12,916 bases of DNA from Methanomicrobia archaeon (GCA_016928455.1 JAFGKP010000069.1:1-12916), one strand, 5' to 3'; shown: positions 7,386 to 12,903, numbered from the stretch's first letter. Translations and numbers: made by a program. The notes: a model not told the origin generated them from the letters alone.

Positions 7386-7835
7386 CTATTCGCCACTTGT
7401 GGATCGCTCGAGCTGCACCCACGCCGCTCTCGCTTCGCGGAGTTCAGCAGCACCGAGGAGTGCTAATTCGATCGCCTTTGCTATATGCGTTCGCAGATGT
7501 TCTGCGGGATACGCCAGGGCTGCTGCATAAGAATCGTCAAAGTATCGTAGCCCCTGGACGAGATGCTCGTGCATTGCGCGGAACCGCTCGGGCGCTTTCA
7601 GTCCGTTTGCTTCTTGCAGCGCACGTCGAGCCGCGACGCTACCGGTCTGCATTTGACGCTCATAGGTGCGCACCGGGATCTTGTCCCAGAAGAAGTCATG
7701 CATCGCAGGAACGCCCTCGATTACTGCTGGTATCACGCTTAAGAGATCGGAGCAGCTCAGTGCATAGAACTTCTCGTCCTCGCTCAGCTGATATCGCGAT
7801 TCGCTCTGTTTGAAAAGGGCGATCAGAACGTACAT
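7386..7835 (-). CDS. Unrecognised alpha-helical protein
   Basis: This is a 149-residue protein I do not recognise. The reading frame stays open 43 codons further upstream, but those lie inside the CBS gene. ATG at 7835, 17 bp after the CBS stop (first base 7853), is the natural start; the two codons just before it are GTG and could also serve. Composition suggests a mostly helical, soluble fold: a hydrophobic N-terminal helix (MYVLIALF), a middle part rich in aromatic residues (HDFFWDKIPVRTYERQM), then long amphipathic helices with many Ala and Leu from about 80 to the end. There is no Cys pair, clear metal motif, signal peptide or transmembrane segment. It follows the four-CBS protein closely and is probably cotranscribed, so it may work with it. 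Existence as a gene is supported by spacing and its own long open frame. Confidence 0.7.
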   Translation of the reverse strand: MYVLIALFKQSESRYQLSEDEKFYALSCSDLLSVIPAVIEGVPAMHDFFWDKIPVRTYERQMQTGSVAARRALQEANGLKAPERFRAMHEHLVQGLRYFDDSYAAALAYPAEHLRTHIAKAIELALLGAAELREARAAWVQLERSTSGE

Positions 7836-7852
7836 CACCACGACTCGATTAG

Positions 7853-8716
7853 CTAGCTCAGGATATGCAGGAGATCTCGATCGAGGAGCATGCCAATCAA
7901 TTTCCCACGAGCTGAGATCACCGGCAGCTGATCGAACCGTCCCTTGGCCATCTTCTGCGCGCATGCGCTCACGCCGTAATTGCGCGTCGCGGTCACCACA
8001 TCCCGCACCATCACTTCCCTGACCAGCTTCTGCGGCAATCGTATCCGTGAGACGCTATAGTAGAGCGTCATAGTATCACGCATGCCGTCTAATGACCACT
8101 CGCTTTCATCTGAACCCAGAGAGAGGTCAGAACGATCCACACGATCCTCGATTATCGCCGCAGAGATCAAATCCTGGTCGGTGATGAGGCCCACTATATC
8201 CAGCTCTGCATTGAGCACCGGCACTGCTTTTACCTTCGCCAGCTCCATGATTCGGCCGGCGACGTTCAGCGGCATCTCATCCCAGAGTGCGAGCGTCTTT
8301 TCCCTTATGAACCCTGCTATGGGTGTCCTGTCGTCCCAGGTCGCGATCTCACGGATGAAATCAGCAACCGTCACGAGCCCGACGAGCTTGTGCCCCTCGA
8401 CCACCGGTAAGCGACGGATGCCTCGACTCTGTATCACCTTCGCCGCCTCAGCGAGGCTTATCTCTGGACTGATAACCACCGGATCACGCGTCATGAGCAG
8501 GGCTACTTGCTCTTCATTTGGCTTCCGGAGCAGATCCTGGCGCGTAACGACGCCAACTACTTTGCCATCTTTTACGACCGGCACACCGGAGACGAATTTC
8601 TCCTTGAAGAGCTCCAAAACATCCTCTCTTGTTCCCGGGACTGTTACGTACGCGACATCCTTGACCATGATATCGCGAACTGATAGCTGTCCACGTTCGT
8701 TCTGATTGGTCATCAT
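7853..8716 (-). CDS. Four-CBS-domain (double Bateman) protein
   Basis: This 287-residue protein consists almost entirely of CBS repeats, at about 13-66, 71-124, 130-188 and 230-287. Each has the usual pattern of M-x-x-D/P-V at the start, a G-x-x-x-LPV/VPV strand in the middle and a G(L/V)(V/I/L)T-x-x-D-L/F end. Pairs of CBS repeats form modules that usually bind adenine nucleotides or related ligands and act as energy sensors. There is no attached enzyme, transporter or DNA-binding domain, so the target is unknown. Between repeats 3 and 4 is an acidic linker (about 190-212). ATG at 8716 overlaps the TGA of the upstream gene by 4 bp (ATGATG; the second ATG is an alternative start). It is cotranscribed with aIF5A upstream and a helical unknown downstream. 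Confidence 0.93.
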   Translation of the reverse strand: MMTNQNERGQLSVRDIMVKDVAYVTVPGTREDVLELFKEKFVSGVPVVKDGKVVGVVTRQDLLRKPNEEQVALLMTRDPVVISPEISLAEAAKVIQSRGIRRLPVVEGHKLVGLVTVADFIREIATWDDRTPIAGFIREKTLALWDEMPLNVAGRIMELAKVKAVPVLNAELDIVGLITDQDLISAAIIEDRVDRSDLSLGSDESEWSLDGMRDTMTLYYSVSRIRLPQKLVREVMVRDVVTATRNYGVSACAQKMAKGRFDQLPVISARGKLIGMLLDRDLLHILS

Positions 8717-8976
8717 TCCGTTTTGATCACGCGATAAACCATATCGTGAGATCGAACCGTACCCGCCACTTTCAGTCCGACAGCTTCTCCTGCCGCTGCT
8801 GTCTCCACCTTCTTGTTCTCGATCTCCATCGAATCAACCACCTGTTCAAATGCGGTCGTGGCACCTTCGATCACTATCTGATCACCGACCGAGATGCGAT
8901 CGCTCAGCTCGACCACAGCAACGCCAATTCGCGAGAAGTAATGCGTTATCTTTCCCACAAGCTTCTTCTCGACCAT
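8713..8976 (-). CDS. EF-Tu domain 2-like small protein
   Basis: This is an 87-residue stand-alone beta-barrel resembling domain 2 of translational GTPases, a group usually annotated as translation elongation factor-like protein in archaea. Visible features are the opening VGKITHYFSRIGVAVVEL strand pair, the SVGDQIVIEG segment that marks this barrel, and a closing VGLKVAGTVRSHDMVYRV strand set. There is no GTPase domain, so it cannot act as a factor on its own; its function is unknown to me. Related barrels also occur beside or inside U32 peptidases that modify RNA or cofactors. A GAGGTG binding site at 8987-8992 lies 10 nt before the ATG. It begins 22 bp after aIF5A and overlaps the CBS gene by 4 bp, so the three are almost certainly one transcript. 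Confidence 0.85.
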   Translation of the reverse strand: MVEKKLVGKITHYFSRIGVAVVELSDRISVGDQIVIEGATTAFEQVVDSMEIENKKVETAAAGEAVGLKVAGTVRSHDMVYRVIKTE

Positions 8977-8998
8977 CCCGTTTGCACACCTCTTCCCG

Positions 8999-9376
8999 TT
9001 ACACTAACTTGTATTTCCCCTCGTACTGTAAAAAGGGTATCTCTTTGCCTGGTTCGATCCGGTCCATCATCTCTTCCGACATCTTTATTTCAATCGTGGA
9101 GAAGTCTTCCAGGTCCATAATCTGTGCCGTGGTGCCCATAACAGCAAGCACCTGGCCGCTTTTTCGCTCAATGATCGGCACGTAGATCTTCGCAGTCACC
9201 GGCTGGACTGCAGTCCGTTTTTGCGAGTCAAAGACACCAATACCCTCCAATCTCGCCTTTGCCGCGCCATGCTTCCCTGGCTTCGACGTTGTTATGCTCA
9301 TGATCGTACAGGGCTCATCATCAATAATGACATACTTCCCTTCTTTCAACATCCGTACCTCGGTCAGTTCTTTCAT
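8999..9376 (-). CDS. eif5A: Translation initiation factor aIF5A (hypusine-containing)
   Basis: IF5A binds the ribosome near the E site and helps peptide-bond formation at difficult stretches such as polyproline. The 125-residue protein has the two expected parts: an N-terminal SH3-like barrel with the hypusine loop, and a C-terminal OB fold from about 70 onward. The loop reads TSKPGKHGAAKARLEG, and by family alignment the lysine modified to hypusine is K35 in GKHG. The modifying enzymes are not in this window. An AGGAGG binding site lies 12 nt before the ATG, in the loop of a possible 5-bp hairpin (9383-9400). It is the first gene of the cluster that continues with the EF-Tu-like and CBS genes. 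Confidence 0.97.
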   Translation of the reverse strand: MKELTEVRMLKEGKYVIIDDEPCTIMSITTSKPGKHGAAKARLEGIGVFDSQKRTAVQPVTAKIYVPIIERKSGQVLAVMGTTAQIMDLEDFSTIEIKMSEEMMDRIEPGKEIPFLQYEGKYKLV

Positions 9377-9382
9377 GATTTT

Positions 9383-9400
9383 GGTAACGCCTCCTTTACC
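9383..9400 (-). promoter_or_regulatory. Possible leader hairpin holding the aIF5A ribosome binding site
   Basis: On the minus strand GGTAA (9400-9396) can pair with TTACC (9387-9383). The 8-nt loop contains AGGAGG, the aIF5A Shine-Dalgarno site. The stem is short and its biological role is speculative. Confidence 0.3.
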
Positions 9401-9446
9401 CCTTTTCGCGCTCTTTTGTTCCCTTGACTGTGATGACAGGGTTACA

Positions 9447-9478
9447 CTGTATAAGTCTCCGCTCTACATAAATATACG
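9447..9478 (-). promoter_or_regulatory. Probable promoter region of the aIF5A cluster
   Basis: Two AT-rich candidates lie on the minus strand: GTATATTTATG at 9468-9478 and CTTATACAG around 9447-9455. Starts of transcription would fall near 9446 or 9426, giving leaders of about 70 or 50 nt. Neither is a perfect TATA box and I cannot choose between them. Confidence 0.4.
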
Positions 9479-9480
9479 GA

Positions 9481-9674
9481 AGGGAGAGCGAACGCGACGT
9501 CCTAACCACGCTTGATACGGATGGAAGCACGAGGATAGGAAAGACACGCCCACCTCAAGGAGCCCCTGAAAAAGATCGTTGGGTGCGCCAAATCCGAGTA
9601 CCTGGAGATTCCAACAGCATGCTGAAAAAAAGGCAGTGAAAAAGCCGATCGTGAAACAGCGGCGGTTGCGCGGA
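9481..9674. other. Intergenic stretch without a convincing gene
   Basis: About 190 bp between the aIF5A promoter and the small COX24-like gene. On the plus strand several short stretches look codon-like (for example a frame ending IPTAC-stop near 9623 and another ending MLKKRQ-stop near 9638), but neither has a usable start codon. I see no tRNA, box C/D motif pair or other RNA gene signature. It may hold a decayed gene or an unrecognised RNA. T-runs at its right end (minus strand, 9625-9643) probably end the small gene's transcript. Confidence 0.5.
9625..9643 (-). terminator. T-run terminator after the COX24-like gene
   Basis: Read on the minus strand, TTTTT and TTTTTTT runs follow each other 32-50 nt after the stop of the 28-codon gene. 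Paired T-runs are the usual archaeal intrinsic termination signal. Placement fits termination before the aIF5A promoter. Confidence 0.55.
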
Positions 9675-9761
9675 CTATTTCTTGTACCTCATCTTCTTTC
9701 GGCGCTTCTTCAACTTGTGTTTCCGCATCTTCTGTATCTTTCGCTTCTTACCGCAGGGAAT
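9675..9761 (-). CDS. mS38/COX24-type basic ribosomal peptide with apparent ATT start
   Basis: This is a 28-codon gene too small for routine callers. Read from ATT at 9761-9759 the residues after the initiator are PCGKKRKIQKM, RKHKLKKR and RKKMRYKK. This aligns along its whole length with the AURKAIP1/COX24 family (mitochondrial mS38, mycobacterial bS22), whose bacterial members typically run MP-x-GKKRK...KM-x-x-HK-x-KKR-x-RK-x-R-x-KK. These tiny basic peptides bind small-subunit rRNA. The family start Met falls exactly on the ATT. The next codon upstream but two is TGA, and there is no in-frame ATG, GTG or TTG before codon 12 (ATG at 9728-9726), which would lose the conserved PCGKKRK. GGTGAGGAG lies just before ATT with suitable spacing. 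The alternative is a 17-residue L41e-like peptide from the internal ATG. Family recall is from memory. Confidence 0.7.
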   Translation of the reverse strand: MPCGKKRKIQKMRKHKLKKRRKKMRYKK

Positions 9762-9806
9762 TTCTCCTCACCACCTTTCGCTCTTTTATGCTCGTGTTTA
9801 ATTTAG

Positions 9807-9820
9807 CTTATTTAGATAAG
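9807..9820. promoter_or_regulatory. Dyad in the divergent promoter region
   Basis: CTTAT-TTAG-ATAAG, an inverted repeat with 5-bp arms, lies midway between the COX24-like gene (minus) and the repeat-protein gene (plus). It overlaps candidate TATA boxes on both strands: plus TTATTTAG would start transcription near 9838, and minus ATCTAAATAA near 9789. ATAAATATC at 9825-9833 is another AT-rich candidate. The dyad could be an operator shared by both genes. Confidence 0.4.
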
Positions 9821-9855
9821 AAGCATAAATATCTTTGAGACTGGAAGGAGAAGAA

Positions 9856-11007
9856 ATGGGCAGGATAGAGCGGCCGCCGAGTTGGATTTTAAAGTATAAA
9901 GAAGGGATTGAGGCTGGGACGATTACCGTTGAGCAGATACTTGCGGAGGAGAACAAACTCCGCGAGACTCCTATTAAAATATCCTCGGTCACGAGGGCGA
10001 TCAATGCCATGGGGCTGCCGATTACCGGCTTGCGAGGGCGAACGAAAGGGGTTGAGCGATCGACCGGTCTGATTGAGGCTGGAGAGATGGCTGACGATCT
10101 GAGTGCAGTAGAAAAGGCGCCCGCATGGGTACAGCGGTACCGTGATCGAATCGAGGACGGCACGATTACCGCTGAGCAGATTCTCGCGGAGGAGAACGAA
10201 CGGCGGAACGTGCCGATCAAGATCGCGACGGTGAAACGAGTAGTGAATGCTATGGTACATTCAGCTGGTGACATGAATAACGAAGAGAAAGACGAACTGG
10301 AAGTGGAGGAGAAAACCACTAAACGAGAAGATACCCCTGCAGCGACACCGAAGGGACCTGGTTGGCTCCAGAAATACCATGACCGGATAATGGCCGGGAC
10401 GATTACGGTCGATGAGATACTCGCGGAGGAGAACAAAAGCCGCGAGAGCCCGATTAAACGTTCCTCCGTGACACGGGCGATCAACGCTCTCGGTTACCCA
10501 ACGAGTCAGCTGCAGCAGCGGAACGCATCGGAAGAGGCGGAAGTGCGTGAAACAGGACAACCTGAAGAGCAGGGCACCACAGCAAAGAGCGAGAAAGGGC
10601 CAGGCTGGCTCCTGAAGTATCATGATCGGATCGCGGCCGGGACGATTACGGTCGATGAGATACTCGCGGAGGAGAACAAAAGCCGCGAGAGCCCGATTAA
10701 ACGTTCCTCAGTGACACGGGCGATCAATGCTATGGGCTTCACCATCGCGGGCATGCGACGGGAGAAGCGAGCAGCGGCGAAGGCGGAAGAAGAGCCCGTG
10801 AAAAAAGCCGTGAAAGCAGAGGCATTGGTTTATGGCTCCAACCTCGGGAAACTCTCGGAGATAACGCTCAAGCGATTCAACGAGGTGAAAAAGAGCTGGG
10901 AAGAGGCTTTGGGGAAATCGTTGCAGAACGACTATTTCCTTAATGTGCTCCTCGCCCTGGCCAAGCTCGTCGAGCACGAGAAGACGCTTACATCGGTGCA
11001 GAGCTAA
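9856..11007 (+). CDS. Four-repeat putative DNA-binding protein, unrecognised family
   Basis: This 383-residue protein belongs to no family I can name. Four copies of a roughly 54-residue unit lie at about 7-60, 88-140, 167-220 and 248-300, with the conserved Trp at 10, 91, 170 and 251, so the period is close to 80. Each unit runs P-x-W-x-x-(K/R)Y-x-x-x-I, then GTIT, then EILAEEN, then PIK and a VTRAINAMG-type helix. The last two helices look like a helix-turn-helix, and the basic final helix suggests nucleic-acid binding. Linkers are charged and probably flexible. The tail (about 328-375) resembles a ribbon-helix-helix dimerisation unit (ITLKRFNEVKK, then LGKSL and a hydrophobic helix). ATG at 9856 is chosen over a TTG at 9835 because GGAAGGAG lies 5 nt before it. 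The MfnD-like gene starts 5 bp after its stop. DNA binding is inference. Confidence 0.85.
   Translation: MGRIERPPSWILKYKEGIEAGTITVEQILAEENKLRETPIKISSVTRAINAMGLPITGLRGRTKGVERSTGLIEAGEMADDLSAVEKAPAWVQRYRDRIEDGTITAEQILAEENERRNVPIKIATVKRVVNAMVHSAGDMNNEEKDELEVEEKTTKREDTPAATPKGPGWLQKYHDRIMAGTITVDEILAEENKSRESPIKRSSVTRAINALGYPTSQLQQRNASEEAEVRETGQPEEQGTTAKSEKGPGWLLKYHDRIAAGTITVDEILAEENKSRESPIKRSSVTRAINAMGFTIAGMRREKRAAAKAEEEPVKKAVKAEALVYGSNLGKLSEITLKRFNEVKKSWEEALGKSLQNDYFLNVLLALAKLVEHEKTLTSVQS
9874..10035 (+). repeat. Repeat unit 1 of the four-repeat protein
   Basis: Codes for residues 7-60. It keeps GTITVEQILAEEN and SSVTRAINAMG. It is diverged at DNA level from units 3 and 4. Confidence 0.8.
10117..10275 (+). 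repeat. Repeat unit 2 of the four-repeat protein
   Basis: Codes for residues 88-140. It is the most divergent unit: GTITAEQILAEEN is kept but the last helix reads ATVKRVVNAM and the final Gly is lost. Confidence 0.8.
10354..10515 (+). repeat. Repeat unit 3 of the four-repeat protein
   Basis: Codes for residues 167-220. The stretch 10392-10488 is identical in DNA to 10635-10731 of unit 4 except at 10467 and 10485, both silent changes. Confidence 0.85.
10597..10755 (+). repeat. Repeat unit 4 of the four-repeat protein
   Basis: Codes for residues 248-300. Near-identical to unit 3 at an offset of exactly 243 bp. It is followed by a Lys/Ala/Glu-rich linker and the C-terminal domain. Confidence 0.85.
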
Positions 11008-11012
11008 AGCGG

Positions 11013-11936
11013 ATGAGAATTCTGGTCGCCGAGTATGCCGTCGGCGGAGGTGCCGGGAAGAACTCCTCGTTGTTACTAGAAGGGAACGCGATGCTCCTCA
11101 CGCTCAAGCGTGGCTTCGAGCGGCTGGGTCACGAAGTTATTTATCCGTCGGCCGAGCGTGATTTTGCGGCGGCCGTGGAGCGACTTGCAGCGTGCTGTGA
11201 TGCGGGCATCGTTATCGCGCCAGATGTTGAACTCGCCCGGCTAACGCGGCTTCTAGAATCAAAAACGGTCAATTTAGGTTGCCCTCCTGATTTTGTTGAG
11301 GTCTGCGCGGATAAGCTCAGAACATCAGAGCTTTTGCGTGCGGCCGGGATAGTGGTGCCGAGGATCTTCACTGCGGACGATGTGGGGTGGTTCGGCACGC
11401 GATCGCGAGCATACATCAGTAAGCCACGCTATGGCTGCGCATCCGAGAACGTTCTCGTGCTGAACGAGCAGCAGCGAGGTGAACCGGGCAGCCCGTACGA
11501 TAATCCCGACTGCTTTATCTCAGAATTCATCCGTGGCGATGATCTAAGCTGCAGTCTCATCGCGAGCAGGTCCTCAATCCTCCCGCTCACCATCAACAAG
11601 CAATACGTTCGAAATGAGAACGGGCGTCTGAAATATTGCGGCGGGTACGTGCCGTACGCAATCGAAGAAGAGATCGCGCAAAAGATTCAGCTGATCAGTA
11701 TGGCCGTAATCACCACGCTGGGCGGTACGGGCTACGTGGGGATCGATTTCGTGGTTGATGATAGTGGTGCCGCGTACGTTGTCGATATCAATCCGCGACC
11801 CACAACGTCCATTATAGGGATTGCACGGGTCTTAAACTATGAGGTGGCGGACTTACTGATCCGCGCGAAATTTGACTCGCTGCCCACTGCAGCCGAGCTT
11901 AAGACGGAAGGCGTATTCGAGTTCAAGTTTTCTTAA
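11013..11936 (+). CDS. mfnD: ATP-grasp ligase, probably tyramine-glutamate ligase
   Basis: This is a 307-residue ATP-grasp enzyme. Such enzymes join a carboxylate, activated as acyl phosphate, to an amine. The opening VAEYAVGGG and LLEGNAMLLTL match the COG1821 type that includes MfnD, which joins glutamate to tyramine in methanofuran synthesis in Methanocaldococcus. ATP-grasp landmarks are ADK at 99-101, the lysine of SKPRYGC at 137, E171 in ISEF, D245 in GIDFV, and DINPRPTTS at 258-266 with metal ligands D258 and N260. No signal peptide or membrane segment. It starts 5 bp after the repeat-protein stop and is probably read on the same transcript. The fold is secure; the substrate is inferred from family resemblance, and another carboxylate-amine ligase role is possible. 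Confidence 0.8.
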   Translation: MRILVAEYAVGGGAGKNSSLLLEGNAMLLTLKRGFERLGHEVIYPSAERDFAAAVERLAACCDAGIVIAPDVELARLTRLLESKTVNLGCPPDFVEVCADKLRTSELLRAAGIVVPRIFTADDVGWFGTRSRAYISKPRYGCASENVLVLNEQQRGEPGSPYDNPDCFISEFIRGDDLSCSLIASRSSILPLTINKQYVRNENGRLKYCGGYVPYAIEEEIAQKIQLISMAVITTLGGTGYVGIDFVVDDSGAAYVVDINPRPTTSIIGIARVLNYEVADLLIRAKFDSLPTAAELKTEGVFEFKFS

Positions 11937-12004
11937 CGTCAAGATTGATTTGTAGATCAGCTTTCGATCAGCACCTCAGCTGGAGAAGCGGGCGAGAACA
12001 AACC

Positions 12005-12436
12005 ATGCGCAGGCAAGGTAAATCGTTGGAGATCGCACACGAGACGCTGGACTTCATCCTGGAGGTGAGCAAATCGAGTCATCCACAGGAGTTCTTCGGG
12101 CTGCTCTGCGCCAAGAATGATCTTATTACTGAGGTCATCTTCCTGCCTGGCACGATCTCTTCTGAGAAAAGCGCGGTGATACGGCGGGAGATGATTCCTA
12201 TGGGTCTGCGCAGGGTGGGGTCGGTGCATAGTCACCCGAGTGCGGGATCCTTGCGACCTTCGGGGCAAGATTTGAGGATCTTCCCGCGTATGGGCGAGTA
12301 TCACATTATCACCTGCTACCCGTATGAGGAGCAGGACTGGAGATGTTATAGCGCCTTGGGCGAAGAGCGGGAGCTCAGGATACGTATGGGCGCGGCACCT
12401 GAGCTGGAAGAAGGAGAAGAAGAATTGCTATGGTAA
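12005..12436 (+). CDS. JAMM (MPN+) metalloprotease, possible desampylase
   Basis: A 143-residue zinc protease of the Mov34/MPN/PAD-1 family. The JAMM residues are present: E29 in PQEFFGLL, H75 and H77 in VHSHPS, S86, and D89 in PSGQD. In archaea, members such as HvJAMM1 remove the ubiquitin-like SAMP proteins from targets or mature their precursors, so a role in SAMP removal or sulfur transfer is plausible. The segment between the second His and the Ser has eight residues rather than the usual seven. ATG at 12005 is preferred over a TTG at 11945 because family similarity begins just after it. The gap from mfnD is 68 bp and no clear promoter is visible there. Its stop overlaps the start of ribL by 7 bp. 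The C-terminus is acidic (ELEEGEEELLW). Confidence 0.88.
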   Translation: MRRQGKSLEIAHETLDFILEVSKSSHPQEFFGLLCAKNDLITEVIFLPGTISSEKSAVIRREMIPMGLRRVGSVHSHPSAGSLRPSGQDLRIFPRMGEYHIITCYPYEEQDWRCYSALGEERELRIRMGAAPELEEGEEELLW

Positions 12437-12879
12437 GAGTGTTGGCGACCGGGACATTTGAGCTCCTGCATCCCGGGCATCTCCTGTTCCTGGAGGAGGC
12501 GAAGCAGTTGGGCGATGAGCTCTACGTTATTGTGGCACGAGACTCGACGGTGAAGCAGCGAAAGCGAACGCCGATCATACCGGAGGAGCAGCGTGTGCAG
12601 ATGGTGGCCGCGCTGAAACCGGTGGATAAAGCGCTGCTCGGGAGCGAGACGGATATGTATGAACCTTTATATAGTATCAATCCGGATATAGTAGCACTAG
12701 GGTACGATCAGAAATTCGACGATGCGCAACTGGCACGAGAGCTCAGAGATCGCGGTTTCCACGCTACGGTTGTTCGGATATCCAAGCATGATTCCAGGGC
12801 CTTTTGTAAGGCTGAAGAGATAATAAGAAGGATAGTGGCGTTTGAGGAGGCTGGAAGATGGAAGAAGGGCGGGGATTGA
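12430..12879 (+). CDS. ribL: FAD synthase, archaeal RibL type
   Basis: RibL transfers AMP from ATP to FMN to make FAD. The 149-residue protein is a cytidylyltransferase-like nucleotidyltransferase with the signature GTFELLHPGH at residues 8-17 (HxGH motif) and the family stretch LYVIVARDSTVK followed by PIIPEEQRVQMVAALKPVDKALLGS, closely resembling Methanocaldococcus RibL. The second nucleotide loop is RISKHDSR near 116-123. RibL of that organism is air-sensitive and has two conserved C-terminal cysteines; here only C126 is present. ATG at 12430 overlaps the JAMM gene by 7 bp, with a purine-rich GAAGGAGAAG upstream serving as binding site. A glycerol-phosphate cytidylyltransferase would look similar, but the archaeal context favours RibL. 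Confidence 0.92.
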   Translation: MVRVLATGTFELLHPGHLLFLEEAKQLGDELYVIVARDSTVKQRKRTPIIPEEQRVQMVAALKPVDKALLGSETDMYEPLYSINPDIVALGYDQKFDDAQLARELRDRGFHATVVRISKHDSRAFCKAEEIIRRIVAFEEAGRWKKGGD

Positions 12880-12886
12880 CCCGAAT

Positions 12887-12903
12887 AGGGGTTTCTCTCC
12901 CCT
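12887..12903 (+). terminator. Possible hairpin after ribL
   Basis: AGGGG and CCCCT can pair around a 7-nt pyrimidine loop, starting 8 nt after the ribL stop. There is only a short T-run beyond it (ATTTG), so termination is uncertain; the window ends 13 nt later. Confidence 0.3.

Noticed and set aside
7836..7964. 43-codon upstream extension of the helical protein inside the CBS gene
   Set aside because: It overlaps the conserved end of the fourth CBS repeat in another frame, and an ATG lies immediately after the CBS stop.
9421..9440. GTGATGA resembling a box C of a C/D guide RNA
   Set aside because: No D box (CTGA) follows at a suitable distance, and the position falls in the aIF5A leader on the opposite strand.
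9579..9806. 75-codon plus-strand open frame with a hydrophobic C-terminus
   Set aside because: Its second half is antisense to the COX24-like gene, so the Leu/Pro-rich stretch is the complement of Lys/Arg codons; no binding site precedes it.
9835..9855. TTG start for the repeat protein, adding seven residues
   Set aside because: GGAAGGAG lies at good spacing before the ATG at 9856, and the extra residues would be encoded by the binding site itself.
9798..10623. Minus-strand open frames opposite the repeat protein
   Set aside because: They mirror the repeat structure because the plus-strand DNA repeats; the repeats make sense only in the plus-strand frame, with its binding site and conserved motif.
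10354..10755. Repeated DNA considered as a CRISPR array or mobile element repeat
   Set aside because: The repeats are in frame within one protein, differ silently and are spaced by coding linkers; there are no short regular spacers.
11945..12004. TTG start for the JAMM protein, adding 20 residues
   Set aside because: The added residues show no family resemblance, and the ATG at 12005 lies just before the conserved region.
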